Positions 1-7,774 of a stretch of DNA of 8,908 nt are shown in pieces. The position numbers and the translations under genes are program-made. Position 1 is the first letter of the stretch; the number at the start of each line of letters is the position of its first letter. The DNA is from CAZNYG01 sp964577205 (lineage in GTDB: Bacteria; Elusimicrobiota; Endomicrobiia; Endomicrobiales; CAIRNS01): positions 1 through 8,908 of the forward strand of contig CAZNYG010000079.1 of NCBI GenBank assembly GCA_964577205.1, in the 5' to 3' direction. The notes beneath the pieces were generated by a model. That model saw only the letters and a program-made list of their open reading frames with translations, was not told the origin of the DNA and searched no databases.

Positions 1-1
1 C

Positions 2-196
2 GGACAGGACGAAAAGATACGAACGCTCATTCAAAAGGCTGTCACTCTGACTGGGGGCCGGAAACTGGATGCCGTCTCCTTGGACGGTCTCCTGCGGATA
101 ATCGCTTTCTCAGACAGAAAAATACCCCTCCAGCGGATCGAAAGAAACCGCCCGGACAGCCAATCGCTGTACCACGCCATCCTCAGCGCCGCATAA
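2..196 (+). CDS. C-terminal fragment of an unrecognised protein (5' end outside the window)
   Basis: An open frame runs from the window edge to a TAA at 194-196 and gives 64 residues ending HAILSAA. The fragment is hydrophilic with mixed charge (for example ERNRPDSQSLY) and has no membrane segment or metal-binding motif. I do not recognise the family. Because the fragment is short, the coding call rests on an uninterrupted frame up to the window edge, unremarkable codon use, the same strand as all downstream genes, and a following non-coding gap with promoter-like sequence. It could be the end of a longer cytoplasmic protein. No function is proposed. Confidence 0.5.
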   Translation, partial: GQDEKIRTLIQKAVTLTGGRKLDAVSLDGLLRIIAFSDRKIPLQRIERNRPDSQSLYHAILSAA

Positions 197-232
197 AGCC
201 GTTTCCATCCGCGGCATGGGAAGTTGCCGCTC

Positions 233-255
233 AATTTGCATTTTGAAATTTGCAA
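233..255. promoter_or_regulatory. Possible operator dyad upstream of the acetolactate decarboxylase gene
   Basis: The octamer AATTTGCA occurs twice (233-240 and 247-254). The inverted arms TTGCA (236-240) and TGCAA (251-255) are separated by 10 nt. The dyad centre is about 73 bp upstream of the start site implied by the promoter at 284-312, which is close to where LysR-type activators usually bind. Decarboxylase operons in Bacillus and Klebsiella are controlled by LysR-type regulators (AlsR/BudR), but no such regulator is in this window. AT-rich sequence can give such dyads by chance, so this is weak. Confidence 0.25.
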
Positions 256-283
256 TATCATCATAGTGTCACTACGGAAAACC

Positions 284-312
284 ATGACTAACCCCACCTG
301 ATAATGTATAAT
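284..312 (+). promoter_or_regulatory. Candidate sigma-70 promoter for the acetolactate decarboxylase gene
   Basis: A perfect TATAAT -10 hexamer lies at 307-312. Exactly 17 bp upstream is ATGACT (284-289), which matches TTGACA at four of six positions. Transcription would begin near 319, giving a leader of about 39 nt before the ATG at 358. The placement in a gene-free gap, the ideal spacer and the perfect -10 support the call; the weak -35 suggests an activator may be needed. Confidence 0.5.
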
Positions 313-357
313 GATCCAGAGAACAACGATCAACCGGTACATTATTGGAGAACCCCA

Positions 358-1146
358 ATGAAACGTTTGTTGTCGTCCGTCGCTTTCTTTTTTCTTGCCG
401 CCGCGGCCGTCATCGCGGAGGATGCCGTTTTTTTTCAACATTCGCTTTTCAGCGCTCTCGCGGACGGGGTCTATGACGGGACGATCGCGGTCGCCCAGTT
501 GAAGGAAAAAGGCGATTTCGGCCTCGGCACGTTCGACCGGCTGGACGGGGAAATGATCATGCTGGACGGCATTGTTTACCAGGCCAAAGCCGACGGGACG
601 GTGGCTGTCGCCGGAGATTCGATGACCAGCCCTTTCGCTTCCGTTACCGCGTTCCGTCCCGGGCATACGTTTACTCTTTCCGGCAGGTACCCTCTTGCCA
701 GTGTCCGCGAAGGCATCGACAGGGAATATCCCTTCTTCAACTATCCCTGCGCCATTCGCGTCAAAGGGACGTTCAGGATGATGCGGGTGCGCAGCGTTCC
801 GGCGCAGCAAAAGCCGTACCGGCGTTTGGTTGAGGTGACAAAACAACAGCCGGTGTTTGAATACGAGAACGTCAACGGTACCATTGTCGGGTTCCGGCTT
901 CCCGCTTCGATGTCGGGGATCAATGTCCCGGGATATCATTTTCATTTCCTTTCTGACGACAAAGCCAGGGGAGGGCATATAATCGATTTCGTCATGACGT
1001 CGGGAACGATCCGCGCAGCCAGGGCGGATATTGTCACCGTGTCCTATCCCGGCATTGACGCTTTCGCGGCTTCGGCCCTGACTTCCAGTGAAAAAGAGGC
1101 CCTTCGGATCGAAGGCGGGCATCAGGGCGTCGGCGCGCGGAAATGA
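358..1146 (+). CDS. budA: Alpha-acetolactate decarboxylase, exported
   Basis: This enzyme (EC 4.1.1.5 family) decarboxylates 2-acetolactate to acetoin, in the branch from pyruvate to acetoin/2,3-butanediol. The 262-residue product shows the family's N-terminal block (ALADGVYDGTIAVAQL, then GDFGLGTFDRLDGEM) and the zinc-site segment GYHFHFLSDD followed by GGHIIDF. His194, His196 and His207 are the expected zinc ligands. Glu65 and Arg145 fall where the Brevibacillus brevis enzyme has its conserved active-site residues, and Glu252 near the C-terminus probably matches the last conserved Glu (alignment from memory). The start at 358 is chosen over an in-frame ATG at 304. It has GGAG 7 nt upstream and begins directly with a signal peptide (basic MKRLL, hydrophobic run to A17, likely cleavage after AVIA at residue 20), whereas the longer start would place 18 polar residues in front and overlaps the -10 box. 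The mature enzyme should act outside the cytoplasm. No acetolactate synthase gene is adjacent. Confidence 0.93.
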   Translation: MKRLLSSVAFFFLAAAAVIAEDAVFFQHSLFSALADGVYDGTIAVAQLKEKGDFGLGTFDRLDGEMIMLDGIVYQAKADGTVAVAGDSMTSPFASVTAFRPGHTFTLSGRYPLASVREGIDREYPFFNYPCAIRVKGTFRMMRVRSVPAQQKPYRRLVEVTKQQPVFEYENVNGTIVGFRLPASMSGINVPGYHFHFLSDDKARGGHIIDFVMTSGTIRAARADIVTVSYPGIDAFAASALTSSEKEALRIEGGHQGVGARK

Positions 1147-1236
1147 CAAGCGGAGCAACAGCCTGTCGATGAAAGCCTTCAATATTATTTTTCAAGGATG
1201 CCCGATAGAAATATTCGGGTATCTTACGCGCAATTC

Positions 1237-1276
1237 CCTTCTACCCTCAGGGAAGAAGGCCGGGATAAGGGGAGGT
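1237..1276 (+). repeat. Palindromic intergenic repeat, copy 1 of 3 (its tail is the tamA ribosome-binding site)
   Basis: The arms CCTTCT-A-CCC (1237-1246) and GGG-A-AGAAGG (1250-1259) pair around a TCA loop, with one A·A mismatch. A conserved tail follows, reading GGCCGGGATAAGGGGAGG at its core. The same arms plus tail recur at 8231-8268, and the arms alone recur at 8882-8906 against the window edge. GGGGAGG (1269-1275) in the tail lies 9 nt before the tamA ATG and is the evident Shine-Dalgarno sequence. The unit resembles REP-like palindromes scattered through many genomes. Confidence 0.8.
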
Positions 1277-1284
1277 ATACCGGA

Positions 1285-3111
1285 ATGAAAAACACTGTGC
1301 GGGCCGCGCTGGTGTTTTTTATTTTTGCCCTTGCCATGGCGGGGGCGGCGCGGTTGTGTTCCGCCGCTGAATACCGGGTAAGGAAACTGGCCTTCAGCGG
1401 GGCGCATGACATCCTGCCTTCAGCCCTGAAGAAAACGATGGATACGCGCGCGCCGTCGTGGTACTCGCGGCTTCCGTTCGTCAAACTGCCTGCATTCGAT
1501 CAGGGCGTTTTCGATAACGACATCGATTCGATCAGGAACTATTATCAAAGCCATGGGTATTATCACGCGTCCGTAAAACCGGACATACGGATCGACGGGA
1601 AAAAGAGAGCCGTCGATATTTCGATACATGTCGACGAGGGATCGCCCGTCAGCGTGAGGGACATTGCCGTTCAGGTCAGGGACGGCAGCGTGCCCGAAGA
1701 CGAACTGTACCGCCTGCTGGCATTGCGGAAGGGCATTGTCCTGCGCATCGATGATTATAACGCTTCCAGGATAAGGCTTGAAAACCATCTCGTCAACAGC
1801 GGCTACGCGAACGCCGCGGTCAGCGGAAAGATCGTCGTGCATAAAAAAGACCATGCCGCGGATGTGACATTTATTGCCGCGCCGGGCAGCCGGCAGCGGT
1901 TCGGGACGGTATTCATCAGCGGCAATGAAACGGTCCGGGACAGAGATATTCTCAGGGAGGTCGCTTTTAAAGAAGGCGGTATCTTTTCCCAGGCGCTGGT
2001 AAACGAGACGCAGCGGCGCATATTCCGCACGAACCTTTTCAGCTCGGTGATGGTCGAAGCCGAGATCAACGAGGATGGCGATATCGTCCCCGTCAGCGTG
2101 GACCTGGAAGAAAGGGGCAAACATTCGGCCCTTCTCGGCCTGGGCTACGGGAACGAAGACCGTTTCCGGGTGAACGCGCAGTGGACGAAACGGTATCTTT
2201 TCAATTCCCTGCGCACGCTGGACCTGTCGTTCCGATATTCATCGCTGATCCTGACGGGCGCAGCCGACCTTAAACAGCCTCACTTCATCGACCCGCACTC
2301 GGACCTTCTCATCCACGCCAGTTACGAGCGGGATTATCTTCCTTCATACAGCAACGAGCGGATCGTGGCCCAGATGCGCGTGGGCCGCGCCCTTTCCGAC
2401 ACCGTTGAAACGTACATCGGGTATAATCAGGAACTCAACCGCCCCGTCAGCGTCAGCGAGTCGCTGCTCCGGCAGCTGCTCGAAACAAATCCAGGGGACT
2501 ATTATTTCATTTCAGGCATCCAGTTGGGCATCCAGTACGACACGGTCAGGGACAAACTGTCGCCGAAGAGCGGAACCACCTGTTCGATCTTCGTGGAACC
2601 GGCTACCTTTCTGCTGGGATCGAAACTGGATTATCTCAGGAGCGTGGCGGAAGCCCGGTTTTTCCGGCAGCTTTTCCCGCGGTATATCGGCGCCCTTCGC
2701 GCGCGGGCGGGATTCATAGAACCGTCAAGATTCACCCGGGACATCCCGGTCTTTAAACGGTTCTTTTCAGGCGGCGGCAGCACTGTAAGAGGATACTCGT
2801 ACCAGTCGCTCGGCCCGGTGGACGCTTCCGGAACGGCCATAGGCGGCCATTACCTTTTTGAAGGGAACGCGGAGATAAGGTATCCGGTATACAAAGAACT
2901 GAGCGGCGTCGTATTCCTTGACGGCGGCAATGTGTTCCAGAATAAGATCGATCTCAAAGATTTCGATCTCAAGTACGGTACCGGGGCGGGGCTGCGTTAT
3001 AACACTATAGTCGGCCCGCTGCGCGTTGATCTGGCGTTCCCGCTGGACCCGGGTCCGACCCTCGCGATAAGCCGTTACGCCATATACTTCAGTCTCGGCA
3101 ACGCGTTTTAA
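1285..3111 (+). CDS. tamA: TamA/BamA-type outer-membrane Omp85 protein
   Basis: This is an Omp85-superfamily outer-membrane beta-barrel that, with TamB, takes part in outer-membrane protein assembly or intermembrane lipid transport. It has 608 residues (E. coli TamA is slightly under 600). A signal peptide covers residues 1-28, with likely cleavage around SAA/E. Three POTRA-like repeats follow at roughly 29-115, 119-201 and 202-280; the third carries the typical GTVFISGNETVRDRDIL pattern. The barrel runs from about 281 to the end. Omp85 hallmarks are the VRGY motif of loop 6 (501-504, in GGGSTVRGYSYQ), the FLDGGNVF strand, and a C-terminal aromatic beta-signal ending in Phe. The start at 1285 is preferred over an in-frame ATG at 1198 because it has GGGGAGG 9 nt upstream and begins at the signal peptide; the longer form would read through the palindromic repeat. 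Three POTRAs (not five) and the tamB gene 19 nt downstream favour TamA over BamA. Confidence 0.9.
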   Translation: MKNTVRAALVFFIFALAMAGAARLCSAAEYRVRKLAFSGAHDILPSALKKTMDTRAPSWYSRLPFVKLPAFDQGVFDNDIDSIRNYYQSHGYYHASVKPDIRIDGKKRAVDISIHVDEGSPVSVRDIAVQVRDGSVPEDELYRLLALRKGIVLRIDDYNASRIRLENHLVNSGYANAAVSGKIVVHKKDHAADVTFIAAPGSRQRFGTVFISGNETVRDRDILREVAFKEGGIFSQALVNETQRRIFRTNLFSSVMVEAEINEDGDIVPVSVDLEERGKHSALLGLGYGNEDRFRVNAQWTKRYLFNSLRTLDLSFRYSSLILTGAADLKQPHFIDPHSDLLIHASYERDYLPSYSNERIVAQMRVGRALSDTVETYIGYNQELNRPVSVSESLLRQLLETNPGDYYFISGIQLGIQYDTVRDKLSPKSGTTCSIFVEPATFLLGSKLDYLRSVAEARFFRQLFPRYIGALRARAGFIEPSRFTRDIPVFKRFFSGGGSTVRGYSYQSLGPVDASGTAIGGHYLFEGNAEIRYPVYKELSGVVFLDGGNVFQNKIDLKDFDLKYGTGAGLRYNTIVGPLRVDLAFPLDPGPTLAISRYAIYFSLGNAF

Positions 3112-3130
3112 CGCGCCGGCGGGGCGCCGC

Positions 3131-6100
3131 GTGCGTAACGTCAGTGAATATATGAAAACTGCGGTACAAATGATCATCGCCGGCATTCTTCGAACGGCCT
3201 TATACGCCTTTGGCGCCGTCTGCGTTCTCGCGGTGGCGGCTCTCGTCTCTGTAGAAACACCCTGGTTCAAGGATCACGCGCGCGTCTTGCTGGAAAAAGA
3301 AGTGAACAGGAACATCAACGGCGAACTGCGTGTCGGGAAGATCTCGGGTAACCTCCTGACCGGGATAACTCTGGAAGATGTCCAGGTCGCGGGACGCGGA
3401 AGCGAAGTGTTCGCGCTGAAAAGCGTTAAGCTGCGTTACAGGCTGCTGCCATTGATCTACCGCCGGATCTCGCTCCGTTCAATTGAACTTGGAGCTCCCC
3501 GGTTCATGCTTGAACGTGACAGTGAAGGGAGGTGGAACGCGGCATCGTTGTTCACGAAAAATAGAGCAGGAGAAAATAAGAAAGCGCCGGCGCTGCCATG
3601 GACGGTGGATGTGCGCGCTTTGAAGATCGAGCGCGGAACTGTTTCGATAGCGCGCGGTTCCGCGGCGGGACGGGCGACGATCGAAAATATCCGGATGAAC
3701 CTGGCGGTAAGGATCGTGGCGGGGAAAAGGACAAAGGCCCGCCTGATCGTCAGAGAGTTCGCGGCCAGGTACAGGGAAAAGGGAGTGTCGCTCGAACATT
3801 TATCCGCGGAAGCTTACTGGGATGGAGAGAAAGGGATCCTCAGGTCGTTCGAGGCGCGGGCCGGTGGTTCGTCCGTCACGGGAAAAGGAGCTTACCAGCC
3901 GGCCGGGAGCCGGGAACTGGACGCCTTTATGAAGTTTTCCATCAACGCGGATGAACTGGCCGCCCTGACAGGCCGCGCCTTTTCCGGAGGAACGATCAAC
4001 GGCGTGGTGTCGGCAAAGGGAAATACAGGAGCGATCACTTTCGAACAGGAGGCCGCCTGGAAGGACATGAGCGTCCGATCCCGGGGCGTACTGGATGCTG
4101 AAACACCCGCCCTGGCCTTGAACATGCGCGCGCGGAACATCAGCATGGCGCGCCTCAGCGGGAAGTCATTGGAAAAGAACAAAGACGTGTTAAATATCGA
4201 TGCTGATGTGTCGGTTCGGGGAAAGGAGCTTGCGGCGATGGACGCGAAGGTTTCGGCGGCCTTTTCCAATTCCAGGTTCAGGGGCCGGGCGATCTCCCGG
4301 GCCCGGATCAACGGGACACTTCATAAGGGCATTGTGGCATCATCGGTTTCCATCGCCATGACGGCAGGCGATGCCGCGGTTAACGCGAGCGGTACCGCGG
4401 CGGGTTTGTGGGACAGCAGATACCCGGTCGATCTGGTCATGAGCGGAAAGATTTCAGCAATAGACCTTGCAGCATTGACAGGAGGCGCTCCCGCGTCAAA
4501 CCTGAACGCGGCGATAGAAGGACGGCTGAACAGGGAGCCTGGTAAAGAAAAGCCTTTCGTCATGGAAAGCGTCGTTGCCGTGGGATCCTCTACCGTGGCA
4601 GGGATAGGCCTGTACCCGTCCCGGGTTGAGTGCGGCTATTCTGAGCCGGTTTTTTCAGTCAGAACGGCAGTGATAGACAGCGAATTGGGGAAAACGGTTC
4701 TTGAAGGGCAGGCGGATGAACAGGGCAATGTGTCCGGGCGGTATTCCATCCGGATCGATGCTCTGGAGCGGCTGAATAAACTGGTAAAGAATACGCCGCT
4801 GGGCGGTTCAACGGAGATAAACGGGACGGTGGGCGGCAGTATCCGTCATCCGTCGGTAACCGTGAACATGAAAGGCGTGGGGATAACAATATCCAGCGTG
4901 ACGTCCGAAACGGTGTCCTTTACGGGGACGATGAATGACGTCAAGGGGTTTGAACAGGGGCCGGCGGAAATATCGTTCCGGGCCTTGGGAATCGCGACGG
5001 GTAAAATAAAGATCGATACCGTTGAGTTTCAGGCGCGCAGGGAAACATCGACCGTCGAAATAAGTGCTGAGGCCCTCCTGGAAGAGTCGCGCGGGATGAC
5101 GCTGTCCGGCTCGGTTACTTTAGATGGACGGAAACTTAAGGAGGCCCGGCTGGCGGATCTTTCCGTGTACAGAGACACCGTCTCCTGGCGCAGCGACGGC
5201 CCGTCGCGGTTCCGGTCTGTCGCCGGCGGATGGGAACTGGACCCCGTGTCTATTTTTTCATGGGGCGGGCAGCGGATAACCGCGTTCGGCGCCACCAGGG
5301 GAGAGGCTGTTGACTATACGGTGAGAATAGATTCGGTCAACCTGTCGGGGATCGGTGCCGTCGGCGGGATCAGAATTCCGCTGGAAGGCCTGCTCAGGGG
5401 CGGGATTACCCTTTCGGGCACGGTATCAGCGCCGATCGTCGCGGGCCGCCTGCTGCTGGAGAACGGGCAAAAAGCCATATTCCCTTTTGACAGTTTATCG
5501 GCCGCCGTTTCTTACAGCGACGGCCTGGCGCTGATGAGGCTTGCGCTGGAGAACGGAGGGGAAACGCTTTTATCGGCCGATGGGGACATTCCTGTCAGGC
5601 TTTCACTGTCCCCGTTCAGGATAACAACGCTGTCGTCGGAAATGGATATGCGGTTGACGACCGCGCTCCTTTCGGCGTCGCTGTTCGCCCCGTTCTTCCG
5701 CGGCATTGAAAAAGCCGAAGGGGACATTCGGGCCGGCCTGGCGGTCAGCGGGGATCCCTCCGATCCTTCTGTAAGCGGGCAGCTGACGGTGGATAACGGC
5801 GCCTTACGGCTCGCGTCTACGGGCGTGGAATACTCGGGGATAACCGCCCGCGTGTCCATAGCCGATGATACGGTCACTCTTAACCGTGTTTCGCTGCGGG
5901 GCGGCGACGGCGCCGCTGAGTTACAGGGAAAGGCGGTTATGGCGGGCATGGGCCTCGAGCGGTTCGATATTTCTCTGAAGTGCCGCTCTTTCAAACTGAT
6001 GGAAACAGCGTCCATGTCGGGTACGGTCGATACGGACCTGCGCTGGCAGGGGTCGCTTGAGGACCATGACATTACCGGATCGGCCGCGCTGCTCAAAGGC

Positions 6101-6928
6101 CATTACCGGATCCCGGAGACCGTGAAATCGAAAGTCGAAGAGGTGGAGATCGTCGAGGCGCCGGGCGGCGGCGCCGTTTCCGTAAAAAGAACTGAAGGGG
6201 AAGGCCAGACTGTTTACGGCGGCATGAATATGGACGCGAAACTGCGGGTGCCTGGCAATTTCTGGATAAGAGGGCGCGGGGTCAACGCCGAACTGAAGGG
6301 CGATCTGGATTTCCGGAAATCCCTTGATTCGGACATACGTATGGCAGGTACCATCAGGACAGTGCGCGGCACGTACGTATTCAGGCAGCGGACGCTGAAC
6401 ATTGTGGAAGGGACCGTGACGTTCTCGGGCGGCTCCCGCATAGATCCCTTTCTCAATATAAGGGCTGACGGCAAGGTCAGGGACGTATCCATCACGATCG
6501 CCCTGGGCGGCACATTAAGCAGGCCGGAGATCGCGCTGCGAAGCACCCCGTCAATGGAAGAAAGTGATATCCTTTCATACCTGGTCTTCGGCCGTCCTGC
6601 CGGCAAGCTTACCCAGAGCGAAGGATCCGTCCTGCAGAACACAACGGCGAACGTGGTCAGCGATATGGCCGTCAAGGGATTGCGCGACGTTCTCGGCAGT
6701 GAGTTGACCCCGGATGTCATCGAAGTGGATCCGGAGGGGGAAGGAGGCGTCGGTGTTGGGAAATACGTTAACGACCGGCTGTTCATCAAGTATGAATGGA
6801 ACATAGGCCCCGAGAACCTGAGCCAGACCAGCGTGGAATACGAGATCAACCGCTTTTTCAACCTCCGCAGCCAGGCCGGAAACGAAAAGACCGCCGGCCT
6901 CGACCTGCTGTGGAAATACGATTACTGA
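3131..6928 (+). CDS. tamB: TamB-like AsmA-family inner-membrane-anchored protein (DUF490)
   Basis: TamB proteins are anchored in the inner membrane and span the periplasm as a long, groove-shaped beta structure that meets TamA. They are linked to barrel-protein assembly and phospholipid transport to the outer membrane. At 1265 residues this one is about as long as E. coli TamB. An N-terminal membrane helix lies near residues 14-40 (ILRTALYAFGAVCVLAVAAL), followed by the AsmA-like start LEKEVNRNINGELRVGKISGNLLTGITLEDV. The middle is repetitive beta sequence with recurring 'SGTVSAPIVAGRLLLENG'-type units. The C-terminal DUF490/TamB domain is clear from about 1030: GTIRTVRGTYVFRQRTLNIV, IDPFLNIRADGKVRDV, and the signature SMEESDILSYLVFGRP (1141-1156). 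The start is uncertain: GTG at 3131 (weak GGGG upstream, no overlap with tamA) or ATG at 3152, which is 7 residues shorter. Either keeps the membrane helix. The 19-nt gap to tamA implies co-transcription. Confidence 0.9.
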   Translation: MRNVSEYMKTAVQMIIAGILRTALYAFGAVCVLAVAALVSVETPWFKDHARVLLEKEVNRNINGELRVGKISGNLLTGITLEDVQVAGRGSEVFALKSVKLRYRLLPLIYRRISLRSIELGAPRFMLERDSEGRWNAASLFTKNRAGENKKAPALPWTVDVRALKIERGTVSIARGSAAGRATIENIRMNLAVRIVAGKRTKARLIVREFAARYREKGVSLEHLSAEAYWDGEKGILRSFEARAGGSSVTGKGAYQPAGSRELDAFMKFSINADELAALTGRAFSGGTINGVVSAKGNTGAITFEQEAAWKDMSVRSRGVLDAETPALALNMRARNISMARLSGKSLEKNKDVLNIDADVSVRGKELAAMDAKVSAAFSNSRFRGRAISRARINGTLHKGIVASSVSIAMTAGDAAVNASGTAAGLWDSRYPVDLVMSGKISAIDLAALTGGAPASNLNAAIEGRLNREPGKEKPFVMESVVAVGSSTVAGIGLYPSRVECGYSEPVFSVRTAVIDSELGKTVLEGQADEQGNVSGRYSIRIDALERLNKLVKNTPLGGSTEINGTVGGSIRHPSVTVNMKGVGITISSVTSETVSFTGTMNDVKGFEQGPAEISFRALGIATGKIKIDTVEFQARRETSTVEISAEALLEESRGMTLSGSVTLDGRKLKEARLADLSVYRDTVSWRSDGPSRFRSVAGGWELDPVSIFSWGGQRITAFGATRGEAVDYTVRIDSVNLSGIGAVGGIRIPLEGLLRGGITLSGTVSAPIVAGRLLLENGQKAIFPFDSLSAAVSYSDGLALMRLALENGGETLLSADGDIPVRLSLSPFRITTLSSEMDMRLTTALLSASLFAPFFRGIEKAEGDIRAGLAVSGDPSDPSVSGQLTVDNGALRLASTGVEYSGITARVSIADDTVTLNRVSLRGGDGAAELQGKAVMAGMGLERFDISLKCRSFKLMETASMSGTVDTDLRWQGSLEDHDITGSAALLKGHYRIPETVKSKVEEVEIVEAPGGGAVSVKRTEGEGQTVYGGMNMDAKLRVPGNFWIRGRGVNAELKGDLDFRKSLDSDIRMAGTIRTVRGTYVFRQRTLNIVEGTVTFSGGSRIDPFLNIRADGKVRDVSITIALGGTLSRPEIALRSTPSMEESDILSYLVFGRPAGKLTQSEGSVLQNTTANVVSDMAVKGLRDVLGSELTPDVIEVDPEGEGGVGVGKYVNDRLFIKYEWNIGPENLSQTSVEYEINRFFNLRSQAGNEKTAGLDLLWKYDY

Positions 6929-7001
6929 CAGCAACGGAGACACAGGATACAGGATAACGGCTCGGAACGGCAACTGCACGTATGCCGGGTACGAGCTTTG
7001 A

Positions 7002-7065
7002 TAGGCGCCGGCTTTAGCGGCGCGCGGCATTTCCAAACATCAGCACGGGCTGAAGCCCGCGCCTG
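7002..7065. repeat. Composite palindromic element, copy 1 of 2
   Basis: Outer inverted arms AGGCGC (7003-7008) and GCGCCT (7059-7064) enclose two hairpins. The first has a TTTA loop at 7013-7016 between GCGCC-G-GC and GC-GGCGC, with one bulged G. The second has a TGAA loop at 7051-7054 between CGGGC and GCCCG. The same design and orientation recur at 7775-7833. The element lies between the tamB stop and the flavin reductase gene. It could act as a weak transcription barrier, but there is no T-tract as in an intrinsic terminator. No transposase is visible. Confidence 0.75.
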
Positions 7066-7163
7066 CCACGGCAAAGGGCGGGTGTTTGTCATCCGTTATC
7101 CAGCGTACCGTTGTTGTTGTATCCCAAGTCCCACGTCCGTCTTTGCCGTTAAAGGAGTTACTT

Positions 7164-7682
7164 ATGACCATCGCCGCATTTACTTCGATCCCGCCGGAAA
7201 AACTCAAAGAGAATGCCATATCCATTATCGGTATCGGCTGGATGCTTATCACCGCGGGAACTGCGCAATCCTTCAACACGATGACCGCCAGCTGGGGCGG
7301 CCTCGGCGTTCTCTGGGGAATGCCGGTCGCTTTCTGTTTTATCCGTCCGCAACGCCATACGTATTCGTTCATGGAAAAGGCGGACCATTTCACTCTGTCG
7401 TTTTTCGATGAAAAGTACCGTTCCGCGCTCGCGTACTGCGGTGAACATTCCGGAAAAGACGTCGACAAGGTCAAGGAAACCGGACTGACTCCCGCGGCAG
7501 GGGAAAACTGCACCATCTATTTCAATGAAGCGCGCATGGTGCTTGAATGCCGCAAGATCTATTTCCAGGACATTATGCCGGAGCATTTCCTCGATCCATC
7601 CATCGCGCAAAACTATCCCAGTAAGGATTACCACCGCATGTACGTCGGAGCTATAACGGCAGCGCGAGAGGCAGCGCGATAA
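7164..7682 (+). CDS. Flavin reductase-like, FMN-binding split-barrel protein
   Basis: The 172-residue product is cytoplasmic, with no signal peptide or membrane helix. It matches the flavin reductase-like split-barrel family, whose members bind FMN and either reduce it with NAD(P)H or use bound flavin as an electron carrier (flavoredoxin-like). The recognisable core is NTMTASWGG (38-46), the segment usually contacting flavin phosphate. Then come a hydrophobic strand and IRPQRHTY (60-67), where the family has its second phosphate-binding Arg/His/Thr cluster, and FTLSFF (76-81). The length is typical. The ATG at 7164 is preferred over an in-frame upstream ATG at 7086 because AAAGGAG (7151-7157) lies 6 nt before it and family similarity starts there. 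It is isolated: 235 nt from tamB with a palindromic element between, and followed by pseudogene and repeats. Its partner oxygenase or substrate cannot be deduced. Confidence 0.87.
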   Translation: MTIAAFTSIPPEKLKENAISIIGIGWMLITAGTAQSFNTMTASWGGLGVLWGMPVAFCFIRPQRHTYSFMEKADHFTLSFFDEKYRSALAYCGEHSGKDVDKVKETGLTPAAGENCTIYFNEARMVLECRKIYFQDIMPEHFLDPSIAQNYPSKDYHRMYVGAITAAREAAR

Positions 7683-7700
7683 GGCGCAGAGGAAGCAACG

Positions 7701-7732
7701 GTGTTCATGAGTTCATGTGTTCGTGTGTTCTT
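7701..7732. repeat. Array of four 8-bp GTGTTCNT units (array 1)
   Basis: Four consecutive octamers follow the flavin reductase stop by 18 nt: GTGTTCAT, GAGTTCAT, GTGTTCGT, GTGTTCTT. GTTC recurs exactly every 8 bp. A second four-unit array with the same consensus is at 8131-8162. Unit length and period are too short for CRISPR. Function is unknown. Confidence 0.75.
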
Positions 7733-7774
7733 GTGGAGACACAAAAGCATCATCCATAAATCGTGCAGAATTGG

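Noticed and set aside
304..357. Longer N-terminus for the decarboxylase
   Set aside because: It would put 18 polar residues before a clear signal peptide and starts inside the predicted promoter; the ATG at 358 has the better ribosome-binding site.
31..1182. Long antisense open frame across the decarboxylase gene
   Set aside because: It overlaps a well-recognised enzyme on the other strand, encodes low-complexity Arg/Pro/His-rich sequence with no known motif, and is the usual by-product of G+C-rich coding DNA.
1160..1188. Promoter for tamA at TATTAT (1183-1188)
   Set aside because: No -35-like hexamer is found at a suitable distance, and the site is weak in AT-rich intergenic sequence.
1201..1219. 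CCCGA/TCGGG inverted repeat as a terminator after the decarboxylase gene
   Set aside because: Only five base pairs with a 9-nt loop and no following T-run.
1198..1284. Longer N-terminus for TamA
   Set aside because: It would translate the palindromic repeat; the signal peptide and Shine-Dalgarno sequence both point to 1285.
1340..1369. Lipoprotein signal in TamA (Cys25)
   Set aside because: The residues before the Cys are Ala-Arg-Leu, which does not fit a lipobox, and Omp85 barrels are not typically lipoproteins.
1420..2124. Antisense open frames inside tamA and tamB (also 5512-6096 and 6214-6861)
   Set aside because: All lie fully within long recognised genes, lack ribosome-binding sites and family motifs, and are compositional shadows.
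6945..7124. GGATACA (6945-6951) and TGTATCC (7118-7124) as further LexA-type sites
   Set aside because: Each is a lone half-site without its partner arm at the 2-nt spacing; seven-base matches are expected by chance.
7086..7163. Longer N-terminus or -35 box (TTGTCA) for the flavin reductase gene
   Set aside because: Family similarity and AAAGGAG support the ATG at 7164; no -10 hexamer lies at the right distance from TTGTCA.
7701..7732. Octamer array as a CRISPR array
   Set aside because: Units are 8 bp and contiguous, with no spacers and no cas genes.
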